64,000 bases of DNA from Pandoraea cepalis. GTDB taxonomy: Bacteria > Pseudomonadota > Gammaproteobacteria > Burkholderiales > Burkholderiaceae. The position numbers were made by a program, and so were the translations under genes. Below are positions 35,584 to 44,253 of this stretch, in pieces (the stretch's first letter is position 1; each line of letters opens with the position of its first letter). The stretch spans positions 62,001-126,000 of the forward strand of contig NZ_CABPSL010000008.1 of assembly GCF_902459665.1 (NCBI RefSeq), written 5' to 3'. The notes beneath the pieces are model-generated. The model did not search any database and was not told the DNA's origin. It saw only the letters and a program-made list of their open reading frames with translations.

Positions 35584-36156
35584 TTATGCGGCCGACTTAA
35601 GGCGTCGCGCAAACTTCTCGCGGAATTTCTTGAGCTTCGGCGCCACGACATACGCGCAGTAGCCCTGATCGGGATGCTGGCGGAAGTAATTCTGGTGATA
35701 CGCTTCGGCGGGCCAGAACGTCTGCGCGGGCACCACTTGCGTGACAATCGGATGCGCATAGGTCATCTCGGCCATCAACTCGGCGATGAGATGTTCTGCC
35801 GCCGTTTTCTGCGCCTCGTCCTGATAGAAGATGGCGGAGCGATACTGCGTGCCGATGTCGTTGCCCTGGCGATTGACGGTCGTCGGATCGTGGATCTGGA
35901 AGAACACGATCAGCAGTTCCTCAAACGTGACGACGCCGGGGTCGTAGGTCAGCCGCACCACTTCCGCGTGACCGGTCTCGCCCTCGCAGACTTGCTCGTA
36001 GGTCGGGTTGTCGACATGACCGCCCTCGTAGCCCGAGACTACGGACTTGACGCCATCGAGCTGCTGGTAGCAGGCCTCGAGGCACCAGAAACAACCACCG
36101 GCCAGCGTGGCAACTTCCATATGGGTATTGCTCAGGGAGTTCGTCTGCTCTGTCAT
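35584..36156 (-). CDS. msrA: Peptide-methionine (S)-S-oxide reductase
   Basis: A 190-residue MsrA that repairs oxidised methionine using thioredoxin. The catalytic Cys22 lies in GCFWC, followed by GYEGG and the conserved GHAEVVRLTYDP. Recycling cysteine candidates include the one in GYCAYV near the C-terminus. The ATG at 36156 has GAGG five bases upstream; an adjacent ATG at 36159 is too close to that site. It is a single-gene unit with cytoplasmic localisation (no signal peptide). Confidence 0.92.
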   Translation of the reverse strand: MTEQTNSLSNTHMEVATLAGGCFWCLEACYQQLDGVKSVVSGYEGGHVDNPTYEQVCEGETGHAEVVRLTYDPGVVTFEELLIVFFQIHDPTTVNRQGNDIGTQYRSAIFYQDEAQKTAAEHLIAELMAEMTYAHPIVTQVVPAQTFWPAEAYHQNYFRQHPDQGYCAYVVAPKLKKFREKFARRLKSAA

Positions 36157-36201
36157 CATGACCTCGCTTGTCGACTGTGATTTTGCCGCGGCGCACCAAA
36201 C

Positions 36202-36243
36202 CAATAGGGCGGGCGATCCATGGTTCGATCGCCCGCCCTATTG
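36202..36243 (-). terminator. Terminator of the ABC transporter/ureohydrolase operon
   Basis: A perfect 17-bp stem (CAATAGGGCGGGCGATC with its complement) closes an 8-nt loop. It lies 75 bp beyond the stop of the ureohydrolase gene and before msrA, and would separate the two units. Confidence 0.75.
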
Positions 36244-36317
36244 TCGCGCAGAAGTCCGGTGAACGGCGCAAATAACCCTATGCGGCCCGCATGTCGCGCC
36301 CGCGCATGACTAACGGC

Positions 36318-37265
36318 CTAGCCCTGAAATTGCGTGATGAGCGGATGCAGCAGACGCGCACCGACGCGGGCCGTGAGACCGTCGCGGTCGTACGTCGGGT
36401 TGTACTCGGCGATATCCGCCACGCGCAGCTTGCCCGAACGACGCACCACACCGATCAGCGCCTCGACCACTTCGAGCGCCACGCCATGAGCCGCCGGCGC
36501 CGACACCCCCGGCGCCTTCTCGCCCGGCAAAACGTCCATGTCGATGGTCAGGTACACGTGGCTCACCTCGGCGAGCATTGCATCGAGTCGTTCGCACATT
36601 TCCGGCAGACGATGCGCCAACATGGCCTCATCGAGCCAATAGTCGACCTGCAACGCCGCCGCCCGCTCGAACAGTGCGTCGGTATTGCTGTAACGGCTCA
36701 CGCCAAGACACGCGTAGCGGAAAGGCGCCTGACGGCCCGCGAGCCACTGCGAGATTTGCCAGAAGGGGGTCCCCGAACTGGCGCTCGGCTGGGCACGCAA
36801 ATCGAAGTGGGCGTCGAAGTTGAGGACCAGGATCGGCTCGTCGCGCAGGCGGTCGCCGAAATGCTCGGCCACGCCAAGGAATGTGCCGTAGGCGATCTCG
36901 TGTCCGCCGCCCAGTACCACCGGACGGGCGCCCGCCGCCAGCACCTCGGCCACGCGATGGCCGAGCGCGGCCTGCGCCGCTTCGAGCCGGCCGTCGGCAC
37001 ACACAATATTGCCGCCGTCGAACACCGCGGGCGAGCCCTGCACAGGCAAGCTCGCCAGCGCGCGACGCAGCATGTCCGGGCCGGCGACGGCGCCCAAACG
37101 TCCGTGATTCCGGCGTACGCCTTCGTCACTGCAAAACCCCAGCACAACGGCGCCACCCGCGACCTGCGACGCGTCGTAGTCGCGCAGCACCTGATGCAGA
37201 CGCAGGGTGTGGCCGGCTTCACCGGTATCCACGCGGCCTTGCCAGACCGTTCGATCGATTGTCAT
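36318..37265 (-). CDS. hutG: Formimidoylglutamase-like ureohydrolase
   Basis: A 315-residue arginase/ureohydrolase family enzyme. The dimanganese ligands are visible in GGGHE (His122), NFDAHFDLR (Asp151, His153, Asp155) and IDMDVLPG. The overall pattern fits formimidoylglutamase, which hydrolyses N-formimino-L-glutamate to glutamate and formamide in histidine degradation. It is the last gene of an operon with a GlnHPQ-like amino acid transporter (19 bp after the ATPase gene). This suggests that the imported compound, a glutamine-like molecule, is its substrate. No other hut gene is visible. An agmatinase or guanidino-acid hydrolase activity cannot be excluded. Confidence 0.78.
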   Translation of the reverse strand: MTIDRTVWQGRVDTGEAGHTLRLHQVLRDYDASQVAGGAVVLGFCSDEGVRRNHGRLGAVAGPDMLRRALASLPVQGSPAVFDGGNIVCADGRLEAAQAALGHRVAEVLAAGARPVVLGGGHEIAYGTFLGVAEHFGDRLRDEPILVLNFDAHFDLRAQPSASSGTPFWQISQWLAGRQAPFRYACLGVSRYSNTDALFERAAALQVDYWLDEAMLAHRLPEMCERLDAMLAEVSHVYLTIDMDVLPGEKAPGVSAPAAHGVALEVVEALIGVVRRSGKLRVADIAEYNPTYDRDGLTARVGARLLHPLITQFQG

Positions 37266-37284
37266 ACGTTTTGCCTGCCTTGCC

Positions 37285-38061
37285 TTACCGTGCAATAACC
37301 GCTTGCAGAAACTCCCGCGTACGCGCTTCGCGCGGCGCGGTGAAGATCTGCTCGGGCGACCCGGCTTCGATGATCCGGCCCTGGTCCATCACCACCACGA
37401 CATCCGCCACTTCGCGTGCGAACCCCATCTCATGCGTGACGACGAGCATCGTCATGCCGTCGTTCGCCAGCGTCTTCATCACTTGCAGGACTTCACCCAC
37501 CAGTTCCGGATCGAGCGCCGACGTCGGCTCGTCGAACAACATGACCTGCGGCTGCATGGCCAGCGCGCGGGCAATCGCCACACGCTGCTTCTGGCCGCCC
37601 GAGAGCGTGCCGGGGAAGACGTCCGCCTTTGCAGCCAGCCCCACCTTGGCGAGCAGTTCGCGGGCCAGTGTCTCGGCCTCGGCGGCCTTCATGCCGCGCA
37701 GCTTGCGCGGCGCGAGCGTCACATTCTCGAGCACCGTCAAGTGCGGGAACAGATTGAACGACTGAAACACCATGCCCACTTCGGTGCGCAGTTGATTGAG
37801 GGCGTTCTCGCCCATCATCTTGCCGTGATCGACGAGCTTGTGGCCGACAATCTCGATCGTGCCCTGCTCGGCCGTCTCCAGCCCGTTGCAGCAGCGCAGG
37901 AACGTACTCTTGCCCGAGCCGCTCGGGCCGATGACGACGACCACCTGGCGCGCATCGACTTCGAAATCGATGCCCTTGAGTACCTGAAGGCTACCGTAAG
38001 CCTTGCCCAGTCCTTCGATCTTCAGGATCGGCGCGCCGAATTCCTTCTTCGCTTCGTTCAT
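37285..38061 (-). CDS. Polar amino acid ABC transporter ATP-binding protein, GlnQ-like
   Basis: A 258-residue ATPase with Walker [10 protein letters not shown] (about 42-50), signature [15 protein letters not shown] and Walker [14 protein letters not shown]. The H-loop histidine lies in VVTHEMGFA. It energises import of a polar amino acid through the adjacent permease. It overlaps the permease gene by 4 bp (ATGA) and is followed by the ureohydrolase gene 19 bp on, so the set is a single operon. Confidence 0.9.
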   Translation of the reverse strand: MNEAKKEFGAPILKIEGLGKAYGSLQVLKGIDFEVDARQVVVVIGPSGSGKSTFLRCCNGLETAEQGTIEIVGHKLVDHGKMMGENALNQLRTEVGMVFQSFNLFPHLTVLENVTLAPRKLRGMKAAEAETLARELLAKVGLAAKADVFPGTLSGGQKQRVAIARALAMQPQVMLFDEPTSALDPELVGEVLQVMKTLANDGMTMLVVTHEMGFAREVADVVVVMDQGRIIEAGSPEQIFTAPREARTREFLQAVIAR

Positions 38062-38726
38062 TGCACGGCACCTCCGGCACGCAGGGACTTCTCGGCGCGC
38101 TGCAGCAGCAGCGTGGTGGTGCCGGTCAGAATCAGATAGACAAACGCAATCGCCAGATACACTTCGAGCGAGCGGTACGACACGCTGATGATCTTCTGGC
38201 CTTCGTGCATCACGTCGTGAATCGTGAGCAGCGACACCAGCGCAGAGTTCTTGATCAGCGCGATGAATTCATTGCCCAGCGGCGGGATCATGCGCACGAT
38301 CGCCTGCGGCAGAATCACCGAACGCATGGCCATGCCGTAAGGCATGCCGAGCGAGCGGGCGGCTTCCATCTGACCACGTTCGATCGACTGGATGGCACCG
38401 CGCACAATTTCCGAGACGTAGGCGCCGCTATAGATGCCCAGGCCCAGTACACCGCACAGGAATGCCGGCAGCAGAATGTTGAACTGCGGCAGGCCGAAGA
38501 ACAAAATGAAGAGTTGCACCAGCAGCGGCGTACCGCGAATGAATGTGACGTAGGCGGTACAAATGCCGTAGCGAATGCGATGCGCCGGATTCAGGCGGCC
38601 CATGCCGATCAGCAAACCCAACACGCAGCCCAGCGCCAGCGCGCAGGCCGTTACCTCGACGGTCACGAGCGCGCCCCGCGCGAGGTCTTGCCAGTTGGCC
38701 CACACCGGCGAAAAATCGAGTTCCAT
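38058..38726 (-). CDS. Polar amino acid ABC transporter permease, GlnP/HisM-like
   Basis: A 222-residue inner membrane protein with about five helices. The EAA loop that docks the ATPase is seen as [44 protein letters not shown] is the pattern of the HEQRo subfamily of amino acid permeases. Only one permease gene is present, so it probably acts as a homodimer, as GlnP does. It lies between the binding protein and ATPase genes. Confidence 0.9.
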   Translation of the reverse strand: MELDFSPVWANWQDLARGALVTVEVTACALALGCVLGLLIGMGRLNPAHRIRYGICTAYVTFIRGTPLLVQLFILFFGLPQFNILLPAFLCGVLGLGIYSGAYVSEIVRGAIQSIERGQMEAARSLGMPYGMAMRSVILPQAIVRMIPPLGNEFIALIKNSALVSLLTIHDVMHEGQKIISVSYRSLEVYLAIAFVYLILTGTTTLLLQRAEKSLRAGGAVQ

Positions 38727-38838
38727 GCGTACTCCGTCAGTAGCTCTACGGCTTTATTGCGTCGGCGGGCGCCGTCTCCCCATTCGGGGCAACGGTCGAC
38801 CCGCCCGGTATTACGTTGGCATTACGTTGGTGAAAAAT

Positions 38839-39576
38839 TTACTTCGCAGCACCGAAGTACTTGGTGACCAGCGCGGCGTAGGTGCCGTCGGCACGCACCT
38901 TCTCAAGCGCCTTGTTCATCTCGTTGGTCAGCTCGGTGTCGCCCTTGCGCACGGCAAAACCATAGCGCTCGACCGTCAGCGTCTTGTCGAGCACCTTCAC
39001 GACCGGGTTCGCCTTGGCGTACAACAGCGCCGCAGGCTTACCGGTCACGGCGGCGTCGGCGCGGCCAATCTTCACGAGTTCGAACATCTGGTCGTTCTTC
39101 TCGACTTCCACGCGCTCGACCTTCGGGTAGCTTTCCTTCAGGAACTGCACCGACTTCGTGCCCACCTGGACCGACACCTTCTTGCCGTTCAGGTCGGCCG
39201 GTTCCTTGATGGCCGTGTTGTCAGCCTTGACCAGAATCGCCAGACCGCCGGTGTAGTACGGATGCGTGAAATTCACGACCTTCAGGCGCTCGTCGGTGAT
39301 ATAGATCGCCGATGCAGCCACGTCGGCACGCTTTGACAGCACGGCCGGGATCAGGCCCTTGAAATCGATGTCGATCCACTCGATCTTCTTGCCCATGACC
39401 TTGCCGAGGGCTTCGATCATCTCGACGTCGAACCCGGTACGCTTGCCGTTTTCCACGTATTCGAACGGCGGGAAGGTCGCATCGGTGGCGACACGCAGCA
39501 CGTCGTCGGCCGCGAAAACCTTGCTCGAGCAGGTGATGGCCAGCGCCATCGTGAACAGGATGTGACGCAATTTCAT
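38839..39576 (-). CDS. Periplasmic amino acid binding protein, GlnH-like
   Basis: A 245-residue family 3 solute-binding protein with a signal peptide (cleavage after SSKVFA, about residue 22). The mature start LRVATDATFPPFEY, then GFDVEMIEALGK and DFKGLIPAVLSKRADVAAS, resemble glutamine-binding protein GlnH. It begins the transporter operon. The ligand is probably glutamine-like; linkage to a formimidoylglutamase points to formiminoglutamate. The 112-bp gap to the permease contains a tandem 11-bp repeat (ATTACGTTGGC, 38810-38830). Confidence 0.87.
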   Translation of the reverse strand: MKLRHILFTMALAITCSSKVFAADDVLRVATDATFPPFEYVENGKRTGFDVEMIEALGKVMGKKIEWIDIDFKGLIPAVLSKRADVAASAIYITDERLKVVNFTHPYYTGGLAILVKADNTAIKEPADLNGKKVSVQVGTKSVQFLKESYPKVERVEVEKNDQMFELVKIGRADAAVTGKPAALLYAKANPVVKVLDKTLTVERYGFAVRKGDTELTNEMNKALEKVRADGTYAALVTKYFGAAK

Positions 39577-39613
39577 CTGGGACTCCTTCGTGTAGTCTCG
39601 GTCGGATAACCGG

Positions 39614-40360
39614 TTAAAAGTATTGCAATCGATTCGAAATACGCTCGGCTGCCGCCAACGTGAGGCGAATCAGCTCGTCGTGGCGCTGAGCCACACGCAC
39701 GGCCGGCGCCATCAAGGTGATGGTGCCTTCCAGACGCTCCTTGGCGGCGAACACCGGGGCCGACACGCCCCAGACGCCGAAGTCGACTTCGCTTTCGGAC
39801 ACCGCATACCGCTGCTTGCGGATCTCCTCGACCTGCGCAACCAGACGCTCCTGCGCCACCGGCTGGCCCGCCAGTTGTCGGCTGATCAAGCTCTCGCGGG
39901 TGGCTTGCGGCAGGAACGAGAGCAGCGCCTTGGCGGAAGCGCCATGCACCAGCGGGTGGGCACGCCCCTTCGCAAAGGAGCAACGCAGCGATTGCTCGCT
40001 CTCGTGCATGTCAAGGCAAACGACCTGGCCATTCGCGGCGACCAGCAGACCCACGGTCTCGCCGGTGCGCTGCACGAGGGCTTCGATTTCTTCGCGTGCC
40101 TGAGTGACAAGATGCGAGTTGTGGTCGAAACCCCACGCCAATTGCACGCCGACCGGGCCCGGTTCGTAGAGCGCCTCATGGGCGTGCTCCTGCACCAGGC
40201 CCCACTTCTTGAGCGGCACGAGGTGGCGGTAAACGGTAGAGAGCGGCAAGCTCGTTTGCGCGGCGATCTCGCGTGCCGCGATCGGTCGTCCATGACGTGC
40301 GACCGTCACAAGCACTTGCAACACGCGCTCTGAGACCGATTGCGCTTCGGTGGTGTCCAT
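39614..40360 (-). CDS. IclR-family transcriptional regulator of the ABC operon
   Basis: The 248-residue protein has the IclR winged helix (about 8-65; SLPLSTVYRHLVPLKKWGLV) and effector domain (about 80-245; HGASAKALLSFLP, SESEVDFGVWGVSAPVF). It is encoded 37 bp upstream of the binding protein gene on the same strand, so it may be co-transcribed with, and regulate, the transporter and ureohydrolase. The effector is unknown. The region upstream (40361-40530) has duplicated TTACGCAT (40491 and 40511) around AGGGATTTTCCCT, possible autoregulatory sites. Confidence 0.85.
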   Translation of the reverse strand: MDTTEAQSVSERVLQVLVTVARHGRPIAAREIAAQTSLPLSTVYRHLVPLKKWGLVQEHAHEALYEPGPVGVQLAWGFDHNSHLVTQAREEIEALVQRTGETVGLLVAANGQVVCLDMHESEQSLRCSFAKGRAHPLVHGASAKALLSFLPQATRESLISRQLAGQPVAQERLVAQVEEIRKQRYAVSESEVDFGVWGVSAPVFAAKERLEGTITLMAPAVRVAQRHDELIRLTLAAAERISNRLQYF

Positions 40361-40535
40361 CGTCTTAAAAAGCCAAAGAAAGCAAAGAAATCAGCGGGCT
40401 ACCCCGTTGATGACGACATGGGCGCTATCTTGCGACGCAATTCCCAAAGTAAAAAATTGAATTCCCACCCGATGGTAACAAACCAAAGGATTACGCATAG
40501 GGATTTTCCCTTACGCATTACGCGGGCGACGCATA

Positions 40536-40579
40536 AAAAAACGCCGAACCCCTTATGAAATAAGGGATTCGGCGTTTTT
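40536..40579. terminator. Bidirectional intrinsic terminator
   Basis: A 19-bp stem with one mismatch closes a 6-nt loop (arms begin AAAAACGCCGAA and end TTCGGCGTTTTT). Runs of A and T flank it on both sides. It ends the minus-strand CoA-ligase operon 27 bp after its last stop codon. Confidence 0.85.
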
Positions 40580-40605
40580 CAGCGAACACCGGGTGATCTT
40601 TTTTA

Positions 40606-42156
40606 TTATCGACCGAGCATCGACGTTTGCGATTCAGAGGCCGCCGATAACCAGCCAATGAGAATCGGCTTCTGCACTTTCCCAAGGGCGCTCTTCGGCA
40701 GCGCGTCGACGATGACCACCCGTCGCGGTAATTTGAAGCGAGCGATGCGTGCGCCGAGGAAATCGAGCACGGATTGTTGCGTCGCGCTCGCCGATGACGC
40801 GGACACGACGACGGCAACGGGCACCTCGCCCCATCGCTCATCCGGCACCCCGACGACAGCGGCCTCCAACACGCCCGGACAGTCGACCAGCGCGTTTTCA
40901 ATTTCTGCCGGATAGATGTTCTCGCCGCCCGAGATGATCATGTCCTTGCTGCGACCCACGACTTCGAAACAGCCGTCGTCGCGCAACCGTGCCAGATCGC
41001 CGGAGTGAAACCAGCCGCCTTCAAATGAAGCGTGGTCCGGCGCGCGCCAGTACTCGCGCATCACATTCGGCGCGCGCACGAGAATCTCGCCAACCTCTCC
41101 GGCGAGAACCGGCTGGCCCGCGGCATCGGTCAGGCGGACTTCCACGCCGGGGCACGCCCGGCCAACCGTGCCGGGATGGGCCTTCGCCTCGCCGAAGCGC
41201 AACGCGATCGACACCGGCCCGGTCTCGGTCGCGCCATAGACTTGCCCGAGCGGAATGCCGCGCGCATGGAAGGCGTCGATGGCCGACATCGGCACAACGC
41301 TGGACCCGGCCATCACGCCGCGCAACGAGGACAGATCGGTCGTCTGCCATAGCGGGTGGCATTGCACCGCGCGCATTGTCGCGGGCACCATCAACGACAG
41401 CGTCGGCCGATGTTTCGCCACGTCGGTGAGCCAGGCGGCCGGATCGAAGCGCGGATGCAACGTAACGCTCGCCCCGCGCAACAGCGCCGGTAACGTCTGG
41501 ATGCACAAACCGCCGACGTGGAACATCGGCAAGGTCGAGAGGACGTGGTCGTCGGCACGCATCTCGTGCGCCCACCAACTGGCCTCGGCGTTGGCCAGCA
41601 GCCCGGCCTGTGTGTGCAAGGCCCCCTTGGGCTCGCCGGTTGTGCCCGACGTATAGGCGAGCAACACGGGGGCATCGGCGGCAACGTCCGGGTAATCGAC
41701 CGGCTTGATCGACGGCACCGCGATCAGCCCTTCGATCGACGCAATAGCCGGTGGCGGCAGGGCGGTGTCGCCAGTGACTTCAAGCGCATCGCGAATCTGA
41801 CGGGCCATGTCGCGATGCGTCGCGTCTGACCAGAGCACGCGCACCCCGGCATGGCGCACGATGGCCGCCAGTTCGGGAACGGCGAGACGGAAATTCAGCG
41901 GCAGGAAGATGGCGCCGGCACGTGCGCACGCGAACAACAGCGCCAGTTGCAGCTCGTCGTTCAGCCCCAGGCATGCGACGCGCTCGCCCGGGGCGATCCG
42001 CCACGTGCCGCGCAGATGGCCGCCCACACGTTCGATGCGGCGCCAAAGTGCGGCGAAGTCGGTCTGCTGCGCTTCGTCGCCAACGCCGCAGCGCAGCGCC
42101 AGCCGCTGCGGCGTGGCACGTGCGTGACGGGCAAGCGCTTCTACAAAGGGCGTCAA
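40606..42156 (-). CDS. Acyl-CoA synthetase / aryl-CoA ligase (AMP-forming)
   Basis: A 516-residue adenylate-forming ligase. The P-loop is YTSGTTGEPKG, A5 is YGATETGP, the hinge aspartate lies in GWFHSGDLA, followed by GRSKDMIISGGENIYP. The catalytic lysine is in PKSALGKVQKP. It activates a carboxylic acid to its CoA thioester. It starts with TTG at 42156, supported by GGAG six bases upstream. It is the last gene of the NicX/NicD/dehydrogenase-fold set, which suggests an aromatic or N-heterocyclic acid, or a ring-cleavage product, as substrate. Substrate identity cannot be read from sequence. Confidence 0.85.
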   Translation of the reverse strand: MTPFVEALARHARATPQRLALRCGVGDEAQQTDFAALWRRIERVGGHLRGTWRIAPGERVACLGLNDELQLALLFACARAGAIFLPLNFRLAVPELAAIVRHAGVRVLWSDATHRDMARQIRDALEVTGDTALPPPAIASIEGLIAVPSIKPVDYPDVAADAPVLLAYTSGTTGEPKGALHTQAGLLANAEASWWAHEMRADDHVLSTLPMFHVGGLCIQTLPALLRGASVTLHPRFDPAAWLTDVAKHRPTLSLMVPATMRAVQCHPLWQTTDLSSLRGVMAGSSVVPMSAIDAFHARGIPLGQVYGATETGPVSIALRFGEAKAHPGTVGRACPGVEVRLTDAAGQPVLAGEVGEILVRAPNVMREYWRAPDHASFEGGWFHSGDLARLRDDGCFEVVGRSKDMIISGGENIYPAEIENALVDCPGVLEAAVVGVPDERWGEVPVAVVVSASSASATQQSVLDFLGARIARFKLPRRVVIVDALPKSALGKVQKPILIGWLSAASESQTSMLGR

Positions 42157-42201
42157 CTGATTCTCCGTGACAAGAGAGACGGTGAGGCGTGAGTGCGTAG
42201 C

Positions 42202-43446
42202 TTACTCGTCGCGCTCGCCCGGTTCGTAAAGCGCCTCGCGGCCGATGCGATCGAGGCACAGCTCCGCGGTCCAGGGCAACATCAGCGCACCGCAACGCGA
42301 ATCACGATACAGGCGTTCGAGCGGCAGCGTCTTGAGCATCGACTGTCCGCCGCACGTACGAATGGCCAGACGGCACAGCTCGTTGGCATTCTCCATGATC
42401 GTGTACTGCGCCGCATAGGCGCGCAGACGCGCCTCCTTGCCCGGGTCGGCCCGGCCGTCCTGCAACGCGCGCAGGAAAAGCGCGCGCGTCTGCTCGAGCA
42501 TGATGTGCATCTGCGCGACGGCAATCTGCTTGGTCGGATACATACGACGCTTGACTGGCGCCCCCATGCCCTCGGCTTCCCCTCGCAAATAGCGCACCGT
42601 GAAATCGTACGCGGCCTGAGCGATGCCCATGTACGTCGGGGCCAGCGTCATGAACATGTGCGGCCAACGACTGGCGGCCTGATAGTAGACGCCGCGCGGC
42701 ATCAATTGCAGTTCGTCGGGAACGAACACATCCTTGAAAAGCAGCGTGCGCGAGACGGTGCCGCGCATGCCGAGCGGATCCCAGTCGCCGGTCACGGTGA
42801 CGCCCGGGGCGTCGCCGGGCACCGCGATATAGAACGTGTCCTTCATCGACAACTCGGGCTTGTCTTCGGTGCACAGCACGCCGTAGTAGTTCGCCGCCCC
42901 CGAGAGCGACGCGAAGATCTTGCGTCCGTTGATCTTCCACCCGCCGTCGACTTTCGTCGCCGTGGTGCCGAACGGCGCCTTGCCCGCCGCGGCCGCGCTG
43001 CCCTCGGAGAACGGTTGCGCATAGATCGCCCCGTCCTGGATCACGCGCGCGAAGTGATGCTCGCGATAGCGCGCGTGCTCGGCGCGTTGCTCGGGCGTCA
43101 TGTCGAGATCGTCGGCGAGAATGCCGGTCCACATCATCGAACATGTGTGCATGTTGAACGTAAGCGCCGTCGCACCGCAATGGCGGCCCAGTTCGGCGGA
43201 GACCATCATGTACGTGGCGAAATCGGCGCCCAGGCCGCCGTCCGATTCGGGAATGCACAACTTCAGCAAACCAGCGGCGCGCATGTCGTCGTAGTTCTCG
43301 AACGGGAACGACGCTTCGCGATCCCAGCGGGCGGCGCGCGGCGCGAGCGACTCGCGTCCCACCTGCTCGGCCAGCGCCAGCAGGCGCCGTTGCTTGTCCG
43401 TGAGCGGATGATGCTCGCCGACGATCGAAGGGGGCTGATAGGCCAC
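42202..43446 (-). CDS. Acyl-CoA dehydrogenase-fold flavoprotein lacking the usual catalytic Glu
   Basis: The 414-residue protein shows the acyl-CoA dehydrogenase fold with all three domains, including CGGQSMLKTLPLERLYRDSRCG near the C-terminus. At the position where family members have a catalytic Glu (Y-E-G-T) it reads LMLPWTAE, so that base is missing. It also lacks the standard TEP..GSD loop, having AQPFSEGSA instead. These features fit flavin-dependent monooxygenases with this fold better than a beta-oxidation enzyme. A flavin reductase gene in the same divergent cluster could supply reduced flavin. Start is a GTG at 43446 with AGGAG upstream. A dehydrogenase using another base remains possible. 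Confidence 0.75.
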   Translation of the reverse strand: MAYQPPSIVGEHHPLTDKQRRLLALAEQVGRESLAPRAARWDREASFPFENYDDMRAAGLLKLCIPESDGGLGADFATYMMVSAELGRHCGATALTFNMHTCSMMWTGILADDLDMTPEQRAEHARYREHHFARVIQDGAIYAQPFSEGSAAAAGKAPFGTTATKVDGGWKINGRKIFASLSGAANYYGVLCTEDKPELSMKDTFYIAVPGDAPGVTVTGDWDPLGMRGTVSRTLLFKDVFVPDELQLMPRGVYYQAASRWPHMFMTLAPTYMGIAQAAYDFTVRYLRGEAEGMGAPVKRRMYPTKQIAVAQMHIMLEQTRALFLRALQDGRADPGKEARLRAYAAQYTIMENANELCRLAIRTCGGQSMLKTLPLERLYRDSRCGALMLPWTAELCLDRIGREALYEPGERDE

Positions 43447-43455
43447 GGTGGTCTC

Positions 43456-44253
43456 CTAGAGTGATTCGAGGAAGGCGCGCACCTCGGCATTGAATTCCGC
43501 CGGATGCGTCAGATTCATGAGATGCCCTGCGCCGGGCAGGCAAACGTAGCGCGCCGCCGGGATGGCGTCGGCCATGCGCGCCATGACTTTCGCCGGCGCG
43601 TTGGTGTCGTGCTCACCGGCGATCAGCAGCACCGGCACGGCAAGACGCGCGAGTGCGGCGCGCTGTTCGAAACCGACCAGCGCCTGGAGCGCCGCGCGGT
43701 AGGCCACGGGCGTGAGCGCGCCCATCGCATCGACGGCCAGTGTGTGCGCACTCGCGCGCGCGGTCGCGGATGGGTCGCCAAGCATGCCCGGCACGATGGC
43801 TTCAGCCATTTCGCGCAAGGTCTTGCCTGCGTCGAGCGGGGCGGTACGCTGCCGCACGAACTCGCGCTGAAAGTCGCCGTCGGGCTTGCCGAACGCGGGC
43901 GACGTGCCGCACAGGATCAGCGCGGCGATATCGCGCGTGAATGGCGCGCCGCGCGCCATCAGCTCCTGCGCGACCATGCCGCCCATGCTGTGGCCGACGA
44001 GCACGAAACGCGAGGGCCCCAACGCGTCGAGCAGCGTTCGCAAGCGGTCGGCCAGCGCCGCCATTGTCGCCTCGGCGGGCATGGCGCTCTCGCCGTAACC
44101 GGGCATGTCCCAGGCGGCCACGCGATAACCGGCCGCCACGAACGTCTCGAATTGCGCGGGCCACACGTGACGATTGCCGCCGATGCCATGCAGCAGCACG
44201 AGCGTGAGCGGGCCGTCACCGGCGATGCGACAGGCGGGCACGAGGCGCGTCAT
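43456..44253 (-). CDS. Alpha/beta hydrolase, NicD-like (N-formylmaleamate deformylase-like)
   Basis: A 265-residue alpha/beta hydrolase with oxyanion HGIGGNRHVW, nucleophile Ser89 in GHSMGG, an acid residue in AGEHDTNAP and His in GAGHLMN. Its length and its position directly after a NicX-like gene match NicD, which deformylates N-formylmaleamate in nicotinate and picolinate breakdown. The start ATG at 44253 overlaps the NicX-like stop as ATGA, so translation is coupled. The end lies 9 bp before the dehydrogenase-fold gene. Other ester or C-C hydrolases share this fold, so the substrate is inferred from context. Confidence 0.72.
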   Translation of the reverse strand: MTRLVPACRIAGDGPLTLVLLHGIGGNRHVWPAQFETFVAAGYRVAAWDMPGYGESAMPAEATMAALADRLRTLLDALGPSRFVLVGHSMGGMVAQELMARGAPFTRDIAALILCGTSPAFGKPDGDFQREFVRQRTAPLDAGKTLREMAEAIVPGMLGDPSATARASAHTLAVDAMGALTPVAYRAALQALVGFEQRAALARLAVPVLLIAGEHDTNAPAKVMARMADAIPAARYVCLPGAGHLMNLTHPAEFNAEVRAFLESL

